Shown: positions 35,303 through 44,813 of the stretch, piece by piece | How the letters are laid out: every line of letters begins with the position of its first letter | How positions within the stretch are numbered: position 1 is the stretch's first letter | Source: Klebsiella oxytoca NBRC 105695 | Lineage (GTDB): Bacteria; Pseudomonadota; Gammaproteobacteria; Enterobacterales; Enterobacteriaceae | Direction of reading: 5' to 3' | NCBI RefSeq assembly: GCF_001598695.1 | Contig: NZ_BCZK01000012.1 | Span: 124,001 to 188,000, forward strand | DNA: 64,000 bases | Translations under genes and position numbers: made by a program | The notes under the pieces: model-generated | The model's input: only the letters and a program-made list of their open reading frames with translations | What the model was told of the DNA's origin: nothing | Databases searched by the model: none

Positions 35303-35950
35303 ATGGACATACTCGCTACGCTCTTTCCCTCCGCCTTCCCCGCGCTGGCGCTTTCTCATTTTGTCGCCCTGCTGAGCCCCGGGCCGGATTTTTTTCTGCT
35401 GGTGGGCTACGCCATCCGCTATCGCCTGCGCGGCAGCGTCGGCCTGTGTATCGGCATTGCCGCCGGAAACGGTCTGTATATTATTCTGGCGGTAATCGGC
35501 TGGGGGATCCTGCGCCACGCGCCGCTGCTGTTTACGGTGATTGAGCTGCTGGGCGCGGCGTATTTACTGTGGATTGGCAGCCTGCTGCTAAGAAGCCGTC
35601 CGACCACGCTGGCGCTGGATGGCGCCTCGGCTTCGCGCCCGTCGCTGGTGAAACAGCTTTTTCTCGGGCTGGGTTCTTCACTGCTCAATCCGAAAAACGC
35701 CCTGTTCTACCTCGCGCTGATGACCTCCCTGTTGGGACCGAACGTCACGCTGGTGCAGCAGGCCGTCAGCGGGGCATGGATGACCAGCGTGGTGTTGATA
35801 TGGGATCTGTTGCTGGTTACGCTGATTGCGCTACCGTCGGTGCAGCGCCGCCTTTCCGCCGTCGTCTGGCGAGTCGAGCGCACGGCCGGCGCCATACTGA
35901 TGGCTTTTGGCGGCTGGATTGTCTGGCAATTTTTGCACGAGGCCGTGTAA
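35303..35950 (+). CDS. LysE/RhtB-family amino-acid exporter
   Basis: A 215-residue inner-membrane protein with six hydrophobic segments. The LysE-family signature L-S-P-G-P-D-F-F-L-L-V-G-Y-A occurs near residue 25, and L-L-N-P-K-N-A-L-F-Y-L near residue 128. It should export an amino acid or derivative. It follows the AraC-type gene as a regulator-exporter pair common in enterobacteria. Its 3' end is 10 bp from the convergent helicase gene. Confidence 0.88.
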   Translation: MDILATLFPSAFPALALSHFVALLSPGPDFFLLVGYAIRYRLRGSVGLCIGIAAGNGLYIILAVIGWGILRHAPLLFTVIELLGAAYLLWIGSLLLRSRPTTLALDGASASRPSLVKQLFLGLGSSLLNPKNALFYLALMTSLLGPNVTLVQQAVSGAWMTSVVLIWDLLLVTLIALPSVQRRLSAVVWRVERTAGAILMAFGGWIVWQFLHEAV

Positions 35951-35960
35951 GTATTCTGCT

Positions 35961-38216
35961 TCAAGTAATATTGTCATAAGCGGCTTCTTCACGGGTTTCA
36001 ACCAATAATATCGGTACATACCAATTGTCCACTTTCACCGCAACTTGATAATCCTCTGCTGTTAGTGTTTTGCTGCGCTGTAGCATGGCAAGCACTTCAA
36101 TTTTGCGGATCCCGGAAAGAGAAAATTGCCACTGGCTCTTTCCGGCACTTGAAAGCTGCGCAATTGCCGATTGATTAGCATTCACCTTGATGGTATTCCC
36201 GACAGAGACCAGTTGGACGCTATCCCCAACCTGCATATCGGTAAGTAACGAATGAATGGGATGACCAGCCGGATGTCCACCTGCAAAACTGATATAGAGC
36301 TGGCGCAATCCGATGATCGAGAAACGACGTAAGATCCCAGGCGCAACGGCTTGTGCAGCAGTATGGCTGATGACCGCTGGATCTAACTGTTCGATATAGG
36401 GATTTGGCGCACGATCATCATGCATAATAACAAGTCGGGATATCGCTCGCGTCATGCCAACATAAAAGAGCCTTCGTTCTTCTTCGTTATTTTCAGGTTG
36501 CAGAGAGTGCGAACTACGCCAACCTCCATCTAATATAATGACATGCTCAAACTCTTCACCTTTTACGCCATGTACGGTGCTCAGCAAAACCCCCAGGCCA
36601 AAGCGAACCTGGCTGTGCTGGGCATGTAAATATTCCAGTATGAAATGTTCAAAATAAGCGGCAGGTAATGGCTCGCCTCCCTGGCTTAGCTCCCATTGCT
36701 CAATTAATTCATAAATAATATCGTGCCAACGGTTCGCCTGGTCTCGCCCCGGTAGTTGCTGACACAGCTCTGCTGGCGTCAGCGACTCGAGCGCTCTTTC
36801 TCGTAGCCATAGCAGATAATTGGCGATCTCCCGACAGTGGCGAATGGGGAAACCATAATCTTTCTCCAGCGCAAAGCGGCAAGGAATACCTGCATCCGCA
36901 AGGGCTGAACGGACCCAAATAAGCTCCTTTTTGTCGAGCCCATTGCGTGCAATAACCGCAATTTTCTCAAGAGGGCATTCCGGCTGCAGCCGTTGAATAT
37001 ACTGAATTTGGCGCACGACTTCTGCCGCCTGCTGAGCCGCGCCGGTACAATGCTGGATAACAACTTTGCCTTCCGAAGGTTCAAGTGCGCTCCACTCTCC
37101 GCCTGGCGGAAGCATCTGGCGAGCGCGATCGATTACGATCGGATGCTCGCATTTCATTCTCCCCTGATTATGACTGATAAGATAATTTGAACATGCAATA
37201 ATATTGGCCGTAGAGCGGTAATTCCACGTTAAAAAATGAGTACGGGCGGAGTAATCGCTTTCAAACAAACGAATAAATCGCACGCTGGCATCACGGAAAC
37301 CATAAATAGATTGATCGTCATCACCCACCGCCATGAGATTAAGACGAGCATCATCTTCACTTTCATTTTTACCTGCCAGCGCGGCAATCAGCTGATACTG
37401 TGGCTCATCAATATCCTGATATTCATCCACTAGTAAATACTCAAGCCCGCCGAGGAGGTATTCACGTTGTTCTTCAACTTCTAACCCGAGCTGCGTTTCA
37501 TCGCCTTTGAGTAAAGCTATTGCTTTCCAGAGCAGGTTATCAAAATCGATTTCGTCATTATCTTTCCGCTCAATCTGGTATCCCGTAAGGCTCAATGCTA
37601 ATCCGTGGAAGGTTTGTACCATTATGCTGGCGCCATCTTTACCAAGCAACGACTTCAATCTGCGTCTTAAGGAAATCGCTGCGTTACGGTTATAGCAGAG
37701 CAACAGGATTTTACGCGGGTCGACCTGCTTCACGCGTAAAAGATAGGCGCATCGATGGATAATAACTTTACTTTTCCCTGAGCCTGGTCCGGCAAGAACT
37801 AACGTATTTTGTTCAAGGCTCGCCTGCACAATTTGCTCCTGATCGGGATTATGCAAATTTTCAACAATGCGTTTCCATGAGCTTTCGCTGGTTGCCAGAT
37901 CGAGAATTTTTCGCCGCCCTTTAAAATAAAGTGGAACAAATGACTCGGCATCCATAGCAAAGTAATCCTGTACGAGCCGTTGGGCATAGTTAGGTTTTTC
38001 AAGACCAAGCCTGGCGTATTCATTCATCACATGGATCTGAAGCGTCTTTTGCTGATAATGGAGAGCCAGTGGTTCATAATCAGCTTTGACATACCGTTGC
38101 GATTTTTCAGCCTGCAATTTCAAGCTCATCGCTGTCCGGAAAACAGCCAGCCCATTTTGCAGCACAATGGCATGTTGTTCATGAAGATAAAGTAGAGCAC
38201 GTTCTGCACCAGCCAT
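35961..38216 (-). CDS. UvrD/PcrA-type superfamily 1 helicase with a RecQ-linked N-terminal region
   Basis: A 751-residue SF1A helicase. Motifs: Walker A L-A-G-P-G-S-G-K-S (141-149), Walker B L-V-D-E-Y-Q-D (262-268), motif III G-D-D-D-Q-S-I-Y-G-F-R (298-308), motif V S-T-V-H-G-V-K-G-E-E-F (546-556) and motif VI R-R-L-F-Y-V-G-M-T-R-A (581-591). The first 110 residues (E-R-A-L-L-Y-L-H-E-Q...) are a non-helicase linker. The ATG overlaps the stop of the upstream exonuclease-RecQ gene by one base (TGATG). Adding one G to the G7 run at 38234-38240 joins both genes in one frame through D-E-Q-Q-W-L, so this may be the second half of one protein. It is lower in GC than the flanking genes. Function in defence or repair is inferred. 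Confidence 0.85.
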   Translation of the reverse strand: MAGAERALLYLHEQHAIVLQNGLAVFRTAMSLKLQAEKSQRYVKADYEPLALHYQQKTLQIHVMNEYARLGLEKPNYAQRLVQDYFAMDAESFVPLYFKGRRKILDLATSESSWKRIVENLHNPDQEQIVQASLEQNTLVLAGPGSGKSKVIIHRCAYLLRVKQVDPRKILLLCYNRNAAISLRRRLKSLLGKDGASIMVQTFHGLALSLTGYQIERKDNDEIDFDNLLWKAIALLKGDETQLGLEVEEQREYLLGGLEYLLVDEYQDIDEPQYQLIAALAGKNESEDDARLNLMAVGDDDQSIYGFRDASVRFIRLFESDYSARTHFLTWNYRSTANIIACSNYLISHNQGRMKCEHPIVIDRARQMLPPGGEWSALEPSEGKVVIQHCTGAAQQAAEVVRQIQYIQRLQPECPLEKIAVIARNGLDKKELIWVRSALADAGIPCRFALEKDYGFPIRHCREIANYLLWLRERALESLTPAELCQQLPGRDQANRWHDIIYELIEQWELSQGGEPLPAAYFEHFILEYLHAQHSQVRFGLGVLLSTVHGVKGEEFEHVIILDGGWRSSHSLQPENNEEERRLFYVGMTRAISRLVIMHDDRAPNPYIEQLDPAVISHTAAQAVAPGILRRFSIIGLRQLYISFAGGHPAGHPIHSLLTDMQVGDSVQLVSVGNTIKVNANQSAIAQLSSAGKSQWQFSLSGIRKIEVLAMLQRSKTLTAEDYQVAVKVDNWYVPILLVETREEAAYDNIT

Positions 38217-41173
38217 CAGCCACTGCTGCTCATCCCCCCCTGTCTCTGTTGGATCATTGGAATAATATCAACATCTTTTCTTAAATAATCGATAACCTGT
38301 TCCAGTGAGAAAGAAAGCATCACTTTTTTGATACTGCTTTCATCACTATCCAATGCCAATTGATAAATAAAATTCAGTACGGAGCTTGTCACACGATGAC
38401 GTTGTAAAATGGCTCTTTCGATATATGCCCAGTCACGATACATAATAATCTGGTAGCTGTTCCTTGTACCATAACGAAAATCAATAAGCCCTTTATGACC
38501 GTTTGCTCGAGCATCCTGAGACCAGCTAAATAATATATTTTGTAGTAACGTGGTATTACTTCTATCATAGCCTTGCTGAATAATCTCTTGATTCATAACC
38601 GCAATCTGGAGAGGCCATGGCATCCCCAGTTCAATATCAGGATGAGCTTCGCGCAGCAGCCCTAACATGGCGATTTCAATATTGTGAATTAACTCAGTTG
38701 TGATCCTCGCATTATCTTTCCCTTTGGGGCGCATACGTACGGTCAGCAGCATTCCCCTGGTGACCAGGCCAACATCAGCCATCTGTGTCAATACGCGCAT
38801 AACATCTTTTGCTTCAATTCCTGACGTATTATTTTCTTTATGCGGAAGAAATTGGGCAACCTCATCAGCAATGCTGTCGGCACTAAGTCCGTCATCGTCA
38901 TTAGCATTTAATAGCGCCTGTAAAACAGCATTCCAGAGAACCATCGCCGCAGGATTCAAGTGCAGCGCTGCCATCTTACTTTGCGCTTCTTCCAGAGAAG
39001 AAAAGGCCACTTTTCCCTGAAAAACCTGAGTTATATTATCAAGTCGCTCCACATAACCAACACGTTCCAGCCACGCTATCCCCGTTTTAACTTTAGTATC
39101 CGCATTGTTATCATCGATAGAGAAACTGGTTTTAACCATAGGATGATTAATTAGCTCAATACTTGTGGCAACGACTTCATTATTTTCATTAACTTTCTTT
39201 TTGATTCCCTTAAATATTGCATAAATATCTTTAAAGCTTACTTCACTAATAGCCTGAAGGCGAAACTGTTTTTCAATGTCCTGCTCATCAAATAATAGCA
39301 CACAATGCGCGTCCAGCGTATCCCGCCCAGCACGCCCTGCCTCCTGGAGATAATTTTCCAGAGAACCGGGGATCTCCGCATGTATTACTAAACGTACATT
39401 TTCTTTGTCTATTCCCATGCCAAAGGCATTAGTAGCACAAATAACTCGATAACGGTTAGCAATAAACCCTTCAAGGATTTCTTTCTTTTCACTATTTTCA
39501 AGCCGGGCATAAAAACGAGCAACCGGTAAAGGTTGCTGTTGGGTCAACACATCGCTGATTTCATCTACCGAACGGCGGGTCGCGCAATAGATAATGCATG
39601 CACCTTCATCATCATTAGAAAAAAATTTATCGAGCAAATTCAAAATCTGACTAATTTTGCTCAAGCCATTACTTGCAATGATTTCATAGTGAAGATTAAT
39701 TCTTTCTACTCCCCCTGAAAAACGAGCTAATGGGTGCGATAATTTTTTGTCAAAATACCGACAAATATCATTAATCACATCCAACTTCGCCGTTGCGGTA
39801 TAGCAAAATACCGGAGGAATCTGCACAGACTGCTCCTGCGCCAAAGATTCAATAACCTTGCCACAATACAGATAGTCAGGACGAAAATCATGGCCCCACT
39901 TTGATAAACAGTGAGCCTCATCAAAAACCCATCCACTAATCTGACGTTGCTTGATAGCTTGTTTTACCGCGCGGTTACGTAATTGCTCAGGAGAGAGGTA
40001 AAGAATCGCAATATCCCCCTTACGGACCTGCTCAAGAATAGCGCCGCGCTCAGGTAAAGTTAGCATCCCTGAAATGGCCTCAACGCCTTTAATACCTGCC
40101 TTATGACGTAAATTATCCACTTGATCTTTCATCAGCGCTTGTAAAGGCGAAATAACAATGGTTAAAGAACCATTTCGCAAATTCCTGACAATCGCAGGAA
40201 GTTGATAACATAAAGACTTCCCTCCGCTAGTCGGTAATATCCCAAGCAGTGAACGACTAGCTAATCCGTACTCAACGATATTGCGCTGTAACGGCGAGCC
40301 ATCAGGAAGTTTACGAAAATCGTTCAGCTCGAAAATTTTCTGTAAATGCCGACGAGCATCATGGTTTTCACAGCAGTAGCGGCAAGTTTCAGACTGGCAT
40401 TTTTGCTCACGCAATTCGCGGATGATATCAGCGGTGACGGGAAAACGGCGCCATATCCAGGGCGGTAAAACAGAATTCCCTCCCGATACGGGGAGCCAGG
40501 CACAGGCAAAAGCCAATGGTAGTAAGCGCAAAGGCTGTTTAAGAGCATCGCCAATAACCCGATTAAGCTGGTTAGGGCATGCTTTATTCTGAGCAACCGA
40601 TTTAACTAGCGTAGGTAAAACTACGGCGGATATGGACGCCTGACCCGTCAGTGCGGAAAAAATGCTGGCCATCCCACGTGTACTGAAATGGCTGGCAACG
40701 CCGTGCTCAAAAAGATACTGATATAGCTGCAACTGAGCCAGCGGCTTTTCTTGCAGCGCACATATTTGCTCGGTGAATACCTGAAGCGATAATTTAGCGT
40801 CATTCACTGGATCGTTAATGCTATCTCTTACCAGTTTATAGTCTTTAATCAGCCGATGGTATGGATTTGCGGGAAAAGCTAGCGGTGATAAATAAAGGGT
40901 ATCAATGATTGGTTTATCTAATAATATTTGAGCACGTACGCGTTGTTTGGCAATCCAGGGTAAATCATGATCCAGTATGTTATGACCGAGGATTAAATCT
41001 GCATCGCCTGCCATTTCATCCAATTGATGAATCGCTTCATCCTGATTTATCTTCAAACTCAACGTGCGTTCCGCCAGCACGGCCCCCATATGCCTTAACT
41101 TTTCATCACGCGTAAGCTCTAAATCGAAAGACAGAATTTTATTAAAATCAACAGAATGTTTATCCGTTTTCAT
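38216..41173 (-). CDS. RecQ-family DNA helicase with N-terminal DnaQ-like exonuclease domain
   Basis: About 985 residues from ATG 41173 (a GTG four codons earlier is possible; neither has a clear ribosome site). The N-terminal domain resembles a DEDD 3'-5' exonuclease: S-F-D-L-E (Asp17/Glu19), G-H-N-I-L-D-H-D (about 63-70) and V-N-D-A-K-L-S (Asp125). A Cys cluster follows at 259-268 (C-x4-C-x2-C-C, a possible zinc site). The RecQ core has L-P-T-S-G-G-K-S (313-320), F-D-E-A-H-C (417-422) and Q-E-A-G-R-A-G-R-D (about 610-618). It lacks a clear HRDC domain and ends at the G7 tract described for the UvrD gene. It is AT-rich against its neighbours. A combined nuclease and helicase beside a UvrD helicase, in an immigration-control-like locus, suggests DNA-level defence. 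Confidence 0.85.
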   Translation of the reverse strand: MKTDKHSVDFNKILSFDLELTRDEKLRHMGAVLAERTLSLKINQDEAIHQLDEMAGDADLILGHNILDHDLPWIAKQRVRAQILLDKPIIDTLYLSPLAFPANPYHRLIKDYKLVRDSINDPVNDAKLSLQVFTEQICALQEKPLAQLQLYQYLFEHGVASHFSTRGMASIFSALTGQASISAVVLPTLVKSVAQNKACPNQLNRVIGDALKQPLRLLPLAFACAWLPVSGGNSVLPPWIWRRFPVTADIIRELREQKCQSETCRYCCENHDARRHLQKIFELNDFRKLPDGSPLQRNIVEYGLASRSLLGILPTSGGKSLCYQLPAIVRNLRNGSLTIVISPLQALMKDQVDNLRHKAGIKGVEAISGMLTLPERGAILEQVRKGDIAILYLSPEQLRNRAVKQAIKQRQISGWVFDEAHCLSKWGHDFRPDYLYCGKVIESLAQEQSVQIPPVFCYTATAKLDVINDICRYFDKKLSHPLARFSGGVERINLHYEIIASNGLSKISQILNLLDKFFSNDDEGACIIYCATRRSVDEISDVLTQQQPLPVARFYARLENSEKKEILEGFIANRYRVICATNAFGMGIDKENVRLVIHAEIPGSLENYLQEAGRAGRDTLDAHCVLLFDEQDIEKQFRLQAISEVSFKDIYAIFKGIKKKVNENNEVVATSIELINHPMVKTSFSIDDNNADTKVKTGIAWLERVGYVERLDNITQVFQGKVAFSSLEEAQSKMAALHLNPAAMVLWNAVLQALLNANDDDGLSADSIADEVAQFLPHKENNTSGIEAKDVMRVLTQMADVGLVTRGMLLTVRMRPKGKDNARITTELIHNIEIAMLGLLREAHPDIELGMPWPLQIAVMNQEIIQQGYDRSNTTLLQNILFSWSQDARANGHKGLIDFRYGTRNSYQIIMYRDWAYIERAILQRHRVTSSVLNFIYQLALDSDESSIKKVMLSFSLEQVIDYLRKDVDIIPMIQQRQGGMSSSG
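38234..38240 (-). other. G7 homopolymer at the RecQ-UvrD junction (putative frameshift site)
   Basis: On the coding strand the sequence reads CAG-GGGGGG-GATG. In the RecQ frame it gives R-Q-G-G-M-S-S-S-G-stop. With one more G it reads R-Q-G-G-D-E-Q-Q-W-L-M-A-G-A-E-R-A-L-L-Y, passing without a stop into the helicase ORF. Upstream of the tract the UvrD frame is closed by TGA within about 30 nt, so the frames meet only here. Confidence 0.65.
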
Positions 41174-41440
41174 CAAATATAGCACCAGGAAATTTCAGGA
41201 ATGATTTTGATACACATTGAAATATAAAACGTATTTAATTTCCTATTGAATCACTAATTTCTGGTGAAATCCAGACGGTTAAATTGCTATACCGTCATTT
41301 CATATCATCAATGGTGCTCACGATGCCCACTCTTAGCTAGCTAAGCGCCACGGGAAATAAGTCTCAGGCAAATAAAGTCCCTCCCCTCCCGCTCAATCAG
41401 TTTTTGCACGAGTTCGCCGTCAGGCTATATGCTTAGACCT

Positions 41441-42718
41441 ATGGAAAAACTCGCTGAACTGAAACGCGCCAAGCTGCTGGCGCTCTCGCTGCTGCTGATT
41501 GCAGTCGCCATTTTTATCACTACCCTTGTGCTGCCGCCGACGCCATGGGTCGGTGCGCTAAAGGCTATTTCCGAAGCGGCGATGGTGGGCGCGCTGGCGG
41601 ACTGGTTCGCGGTGGTCGCGCTGTTTCGCCGCATTCCCCTGCCGTTCGTGTCGCGACATACGGCAATTATCCCGCGTAATAAAGACCGAATTGCCGACAA
41701 TCTCGGCTATTTCGTGCAGGAAAAATTTCTCGATACGCCCTCGCTGGTCGCGCTGATCCGCCGCTACGAACCGGCGCTGATGCTCGGCAACTGGTTCAGC
41801 CAGCCGGAAAACGCGCGTCGGGTCGGCCAGCATCTGCTGCAGGTGATGAGCGGCTTTCTGGAGCTTACCGACGACGCGCGCATTCAGCGCCTGCTGCGTC
41901 GGGCGGTGCATAAAGCGATTGATAAGGTCGATTTAACCCAAACCAGCGCCATGATGCTGGAAGGATTGACGCGCGATAACCGCCATCAGAAGCTGCTGGA
42001 TTCGCTGATTAGCCAGCTGATCGCCCTGCTCCAGCGCGACAGCTCGCGGGCGTTTATTGCCCGCGGTATCGTGCACTGGCTGGAGACCGAGCATCCGCTT
42101 AAAGCCAGGCTACTGCCTACCGAATGGCTGGGCGAGCACAGCGCTGAAATGGTTACCGATGCGGTTAACACGCTGCTCGACGAAGTCAGTCAGGATCGCG
42201 CTCATCAGATCCGTCAGGCCTTCGATCGCGCGGCGCTTAAGCTGATCGATAACCTGAAGTCCGATCCGCAGATGGCGGAAAAAGCGGACAGTATCAAAGC
42301 GTATCTGAAAAATGATGAGACGTTTAACCGCTATCTGGGCGAAGTGTGGGCCGACCTGCGCGGTTGGGTCAAAAACGACGTCAATAGCGAGGATTCACGC
42401 ATTAAACAGCGCATTGCCGAAGCCGGGCAGTGGTTTGGCGAAACGCTGCTCCACGATGAGGCGCTGCGCGAATCGCTGAACGAACATCTCGAGCAGGCGG
42501 CGCACCGGGTGGCACCGGAGTTTGCCACCTTCCTGACACGCCATATCAGCGATACGGTCAAAAGCTGGGATTCCCGCGATATGTCGCGGCAAATCGAACT
42601 GAATATCGGGAAGGATCTGCAGTTTATCCGTATTAACGGCACGCTGGTTGGCGGCACCATCGGTCTGCTGCTGTGGCTGTTTTCACAAATTCCGTCGCTG
42701 CTGCATTTACATATTTAA
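41441..42718 (+). CDS. yjiN: YjiN: DUF445 inner-membrane protein
   Basis: A 425-residue DUF445 protein collinear with E. coli YjiN. It has an N-terminal membrane helix (about residues 12-32), the family signature [19 protein letters not shown], a long helical soluble region, and a C-terminal membrane helix ([16 protein letters not shown]). The start at 41441 (M-E-K-L-A-E-L-K) matches E. coli (M-D-K-L-A-E-L-K); an ATG four codons earlier is possible. Function is unknown. It borders the helicase module on the right and, like yjiA on the left, is part of the conserved framework. Confidence 0.92.
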   Translation: MEKLAELKRAKLLALSLLLIAVAIFITTLVLPPTPWVGALKAISEAAMVGALADWFAVVALFRRIPLPFVSRHTAIIPRNKDRIADNLGYFVQEKFLDTPSLVALIRRYEPALMLGNWFSQPENARRVGQHLLQVMSGFLELTDDARIQRLLRRAVHKAIDKVDLTQTSAMMLEGLTRDNRHQKLLDSLISQLIALLQRDSSRAFIARGIVHWLETEHPLKARLLPTEWLGEHSAEMVTDAVNTLLDEVSQDRAHQIRQAFDRAALKLIDNLKSDPQMAEKADSIKAYLKNDETFNRYLGEVWADLRGWVKNDVNSEDSRIKQRIAEAGQWFGETLLHDEALRESLNEHLEQAAHRVAPEFATFLTRHISDTVKSWDSRDMSRQIELNIGKDLQFIRINGTLVGGTIGLLLWLFSQIPSLLHLHI

Positions 42719-42932
42719 TTCAACTTTCTGTTTTAAAAGTATTTCTTCCATAAATACATATTAACCACTAAAAAAACAGGGATTTTTAAGTTGACCCTAA
42801 ATTTATTGCAGTGTGAAGTGCTGAAACAGCGGGCACCGGCTAAGCGCGTACCGCTGTTTTAACACGCAAGCTCAGGATAGATTCGCCCCTTTCCGATCGT
42901 CGTTGCGTAGAGACTCAACAAGGAGCCCACCG

Positions 42933-44177
42933 ATGTTGCAATGGATGACCCGTTTTTTCGCCCGCCATTCCGCCACGCTGTTCTTCCCGGCGGCGCTGAT
43001 CCTGTATGACTTTGCCGCCTATCTGACCACCGACCTTATTCAACCGGGGATTATCCACGTTGTGCGCGATTTTGACGCCGACGTGGCGCTGGCTCCCGCC
43101 TCGGTCAGTCTGTATATGGCCGGTGGCATGGCGCTACAGTGGCTGCTCGGGCCGCTCTCCGATCGTATCGGCCGCCGTCCGGTGCTGCTCACCGGCGCGC
43201 TGATCTTTACCCTGGCCTGCGTAGCGACCCTGTTCACCACCTCAATGGAGCAGTTCCTCGCGGCGCGCTTTGTTCAGGGCACCAGCATCTGCTTTATCGC
43301 CACGGTCGGCTACGTCACCGTGCAGGAGGCATTCGGCCAGACAAAAGCCATTAAGCTGATGGCGATTATTACCTCGATCGTGCTGATCGCGCCGATCATT
43401 GGTCCGCTTTCCGGCGCCGCGTTGATGCATTTCGTGCACTGGAAGGTGCTGTTCGGGATCATTGCGGCGATGGGGTTTATTGCCTGGCTGGGTCTGCTGC
43501 TGAACATGCCGGAAACCGTCCGGCGCGGCGACGTTCCCTTCAGCGCCAGCGGCGTACTGCGCGATTTTCGCAATGTCTTCCGCAACCGCATTTTCCTGTT
43601 CGGCGCCGCCACGCTCTCGCTCAGCTATATACCGCTAATGAGCTGGGTTGCGGTCTCGCCGGTTATCCTGATTGACGACGGCGGACTGACCACCGCCGAG
43701 TTTGCCTGGACCCAGGTACCGGTCTTCAGCGCAGTGATTATTGCCAACCTGTCGGTAGCGCGCTGGGTCAAAGACCCTACCCGCCCGCGCTTTATCTGGC
43801 GCGCGGTGCCCATCCAGATGACCGGGCTGGCGATCCTGATCCTCGGCAACCTGCTGTGGCCGCACGTCTGGCTGTGGTCGGTGATCGGCACCTGCTTTTA
43901 CGCTTTCGGCATTGGCCTGATCTTCCCGACGCTGTTCCGCTTTACCCTGTTTTCCAACGATCTGCCAAAGGGCACCGTTTCCGCGTCGCTGAATATCGTG
44001 ATCCTCAGCGTCAGCGCACTTTCTATCGAAGCGGCGCGCTGGCTGTGGTTTAACGGCGGCAGGCTGCCGTTCCATCTGCTGGGGGTAACGGCAGGGATCG
44101 CGGCCGCGTGCTGTCTGGCGGGGCTGTTAAGCCGGATACGCCAGCGTCCCGAAGCCATGCTGGCACAGCAGGAGTAG
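42933..44177 (+). CDS. mdtM: MdtM: MFS multidrug efflux transporter
   Basis: A 414-residue, 12-segment drug:proton antiporter highly similar to E. coli MdtM (YjiO): [17 protein letters not shown] in TM1, [13 protein letters not shown] motif A after TM2, and [10 protein letters not shown] in TM5 (motif C region). It exports chloramphenicol, quaternary ammonium compounds and other cations, and in E. coli contributes to alkaline and bile-salt tolerance. ATG 42933 has AGGAG 7 nt upstream; a frame-open ATG at 42903 does not. Confidence 0.95.
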   Translation: MLQWMTRFFARHSATLFFPAALILYDFAAYLTTDLIQPGIIHVVRDFDADVALAPASVSLYMAGGMALQWLLGPLSDRIGRRPVLLTGALIFTLACVATLFTTSMEQFLAARFVQGTSICFIATVGYVTVQEAFGQTKAIKLMAIITSIVLIAPIIGPLSGAALMHFVHWKVLFGIIAAMGFIAWLGLLLNMPETVRRGDVPFSASGVLRDFRNVFRNRIFLFGAATLSLSYIPLMSWVAVSPVILIDDGGLTTAEFAWTQVPVFSAVIIANLSVARWVKDPTRPRFIWRAVPIQMTGLAILILGNLLWPHVWLWSVIGTCFYAFGIGLIFPTLFRFTLFSNDLPKGTVSASLNIVILSVSALSIEAARWLWFNGGRLPFHLLGVTAGIAAACCLAGLLSRIRQRPEAMLAQQE

Positions 44178-44186
44178 CGAAAGGCG

Positions 44187-44813
44187 CTACTCCACGGTCC
44201 AGGCTTCGCTGAAGCTCTCGTCGGCGAACAGCTCCGTCAGGCCGCTGATCTGTTTCAGACGCAGCACCTCATCAGCATCCATACCGAGCTCTTCGCCGAT
44301 GCGCCGATCGTCCCAGCCCTGACGATGTAAATCGCGGACGATATCGGACATCGCCGCGATCTGGTGTTTACCCCTGGCGCGATTATGGCGAATAGTGGCG
44401 GCGATACGCTCTTTCTGCCCCTCGCGCTCGGCATTGATAAGCGTCACCGGGAGATAACCATGCAGACGCCGGCTCAGCTCCGGGCGGCTCTTCCCAATCA
44501 GGTGGCGATGAAAACCATCCACCACCAGGTGCCGTCGCTGCTGGCGAGCCACCACTACCGGTTGGGTAAAACCATCCAGTTCGATAGATCGTTCCAGAAG
44601 CTTTTTTTCCACCGTCGCCATCACGTTCGGATTGTAGTCATTCGCCTCAACCGTTTTGGCTTCAACCCACAGCACGCAGTCCACCGGCTCGCGGCAGAAC
44701 GGGCTGTGCTGGTGGATCAGGCTCTTCAGCTCGTTAATCGCTTTGATTTTCAGGTCAACATCGTCAAACGACTCGAGATATTCAATCACTGTCTTAGCCA
44801 CATCCGGTGACAT
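44187..44813 (-). CDS. IbrB/YbdM-like ParB-domain protein
   Basis: A 208-residue protein with a ParB/Srx N-terminal nuclease-like domain (V-V-V-A-R-Q-Q-R-R-H-L-V-V-D-G-F-H-R near residue 95) and a C-terminal HTH-like region (I-R-H-N-R-A-R-G-K-H and D-D-R-R-I-G-E-E-L-G-M-D-A-D-E-V-L-R). It is paired with the IbrA-like gene: ATG 44813 overlaps that gene's TGA by one base (TGATG). In E. coli ECOR-9, ibrAB turns on immunoglobulin-binding Eib proteins, and K-12 has ybdNM as homologues. The mechanism is unknown. The fixed PP-loop/ParB pairing suggests a working complex. Confidence 0.85.
   Translation of the reverse strand: MSPDVAKTVIEYLESFDDVDLKIKAINELKSLIHQHSPFCREPVDCVLWVEAKTVEANDYNPNVMATVEKKLLERSIELDGFTQPVVVARQQRRHLVVDGFHRHLIGKSRPELSRRLHGYLPVTLINAEREGQKERIAATIRHNRARGKHQIAAMSDIVRDLHRQGWDDRRIGEELGMDADEVLRLKQISGLTELFADESFSEAWTVE

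Noticed and set aside
31745-41185. Accessory block considered as an integrated prophage or integrative element
   Set aside because: No integrase, tRNA target, direct-repeat ends or phage structural genes were seen.
41332-41345. CTTAGCTAGCTAAG palindrome between the helicase gene and yjiN
   Set aside because: It is a perfect but short 14-bp palindrome with no repeat elsewhere and no known binding protein, so it is too weak to call a site.
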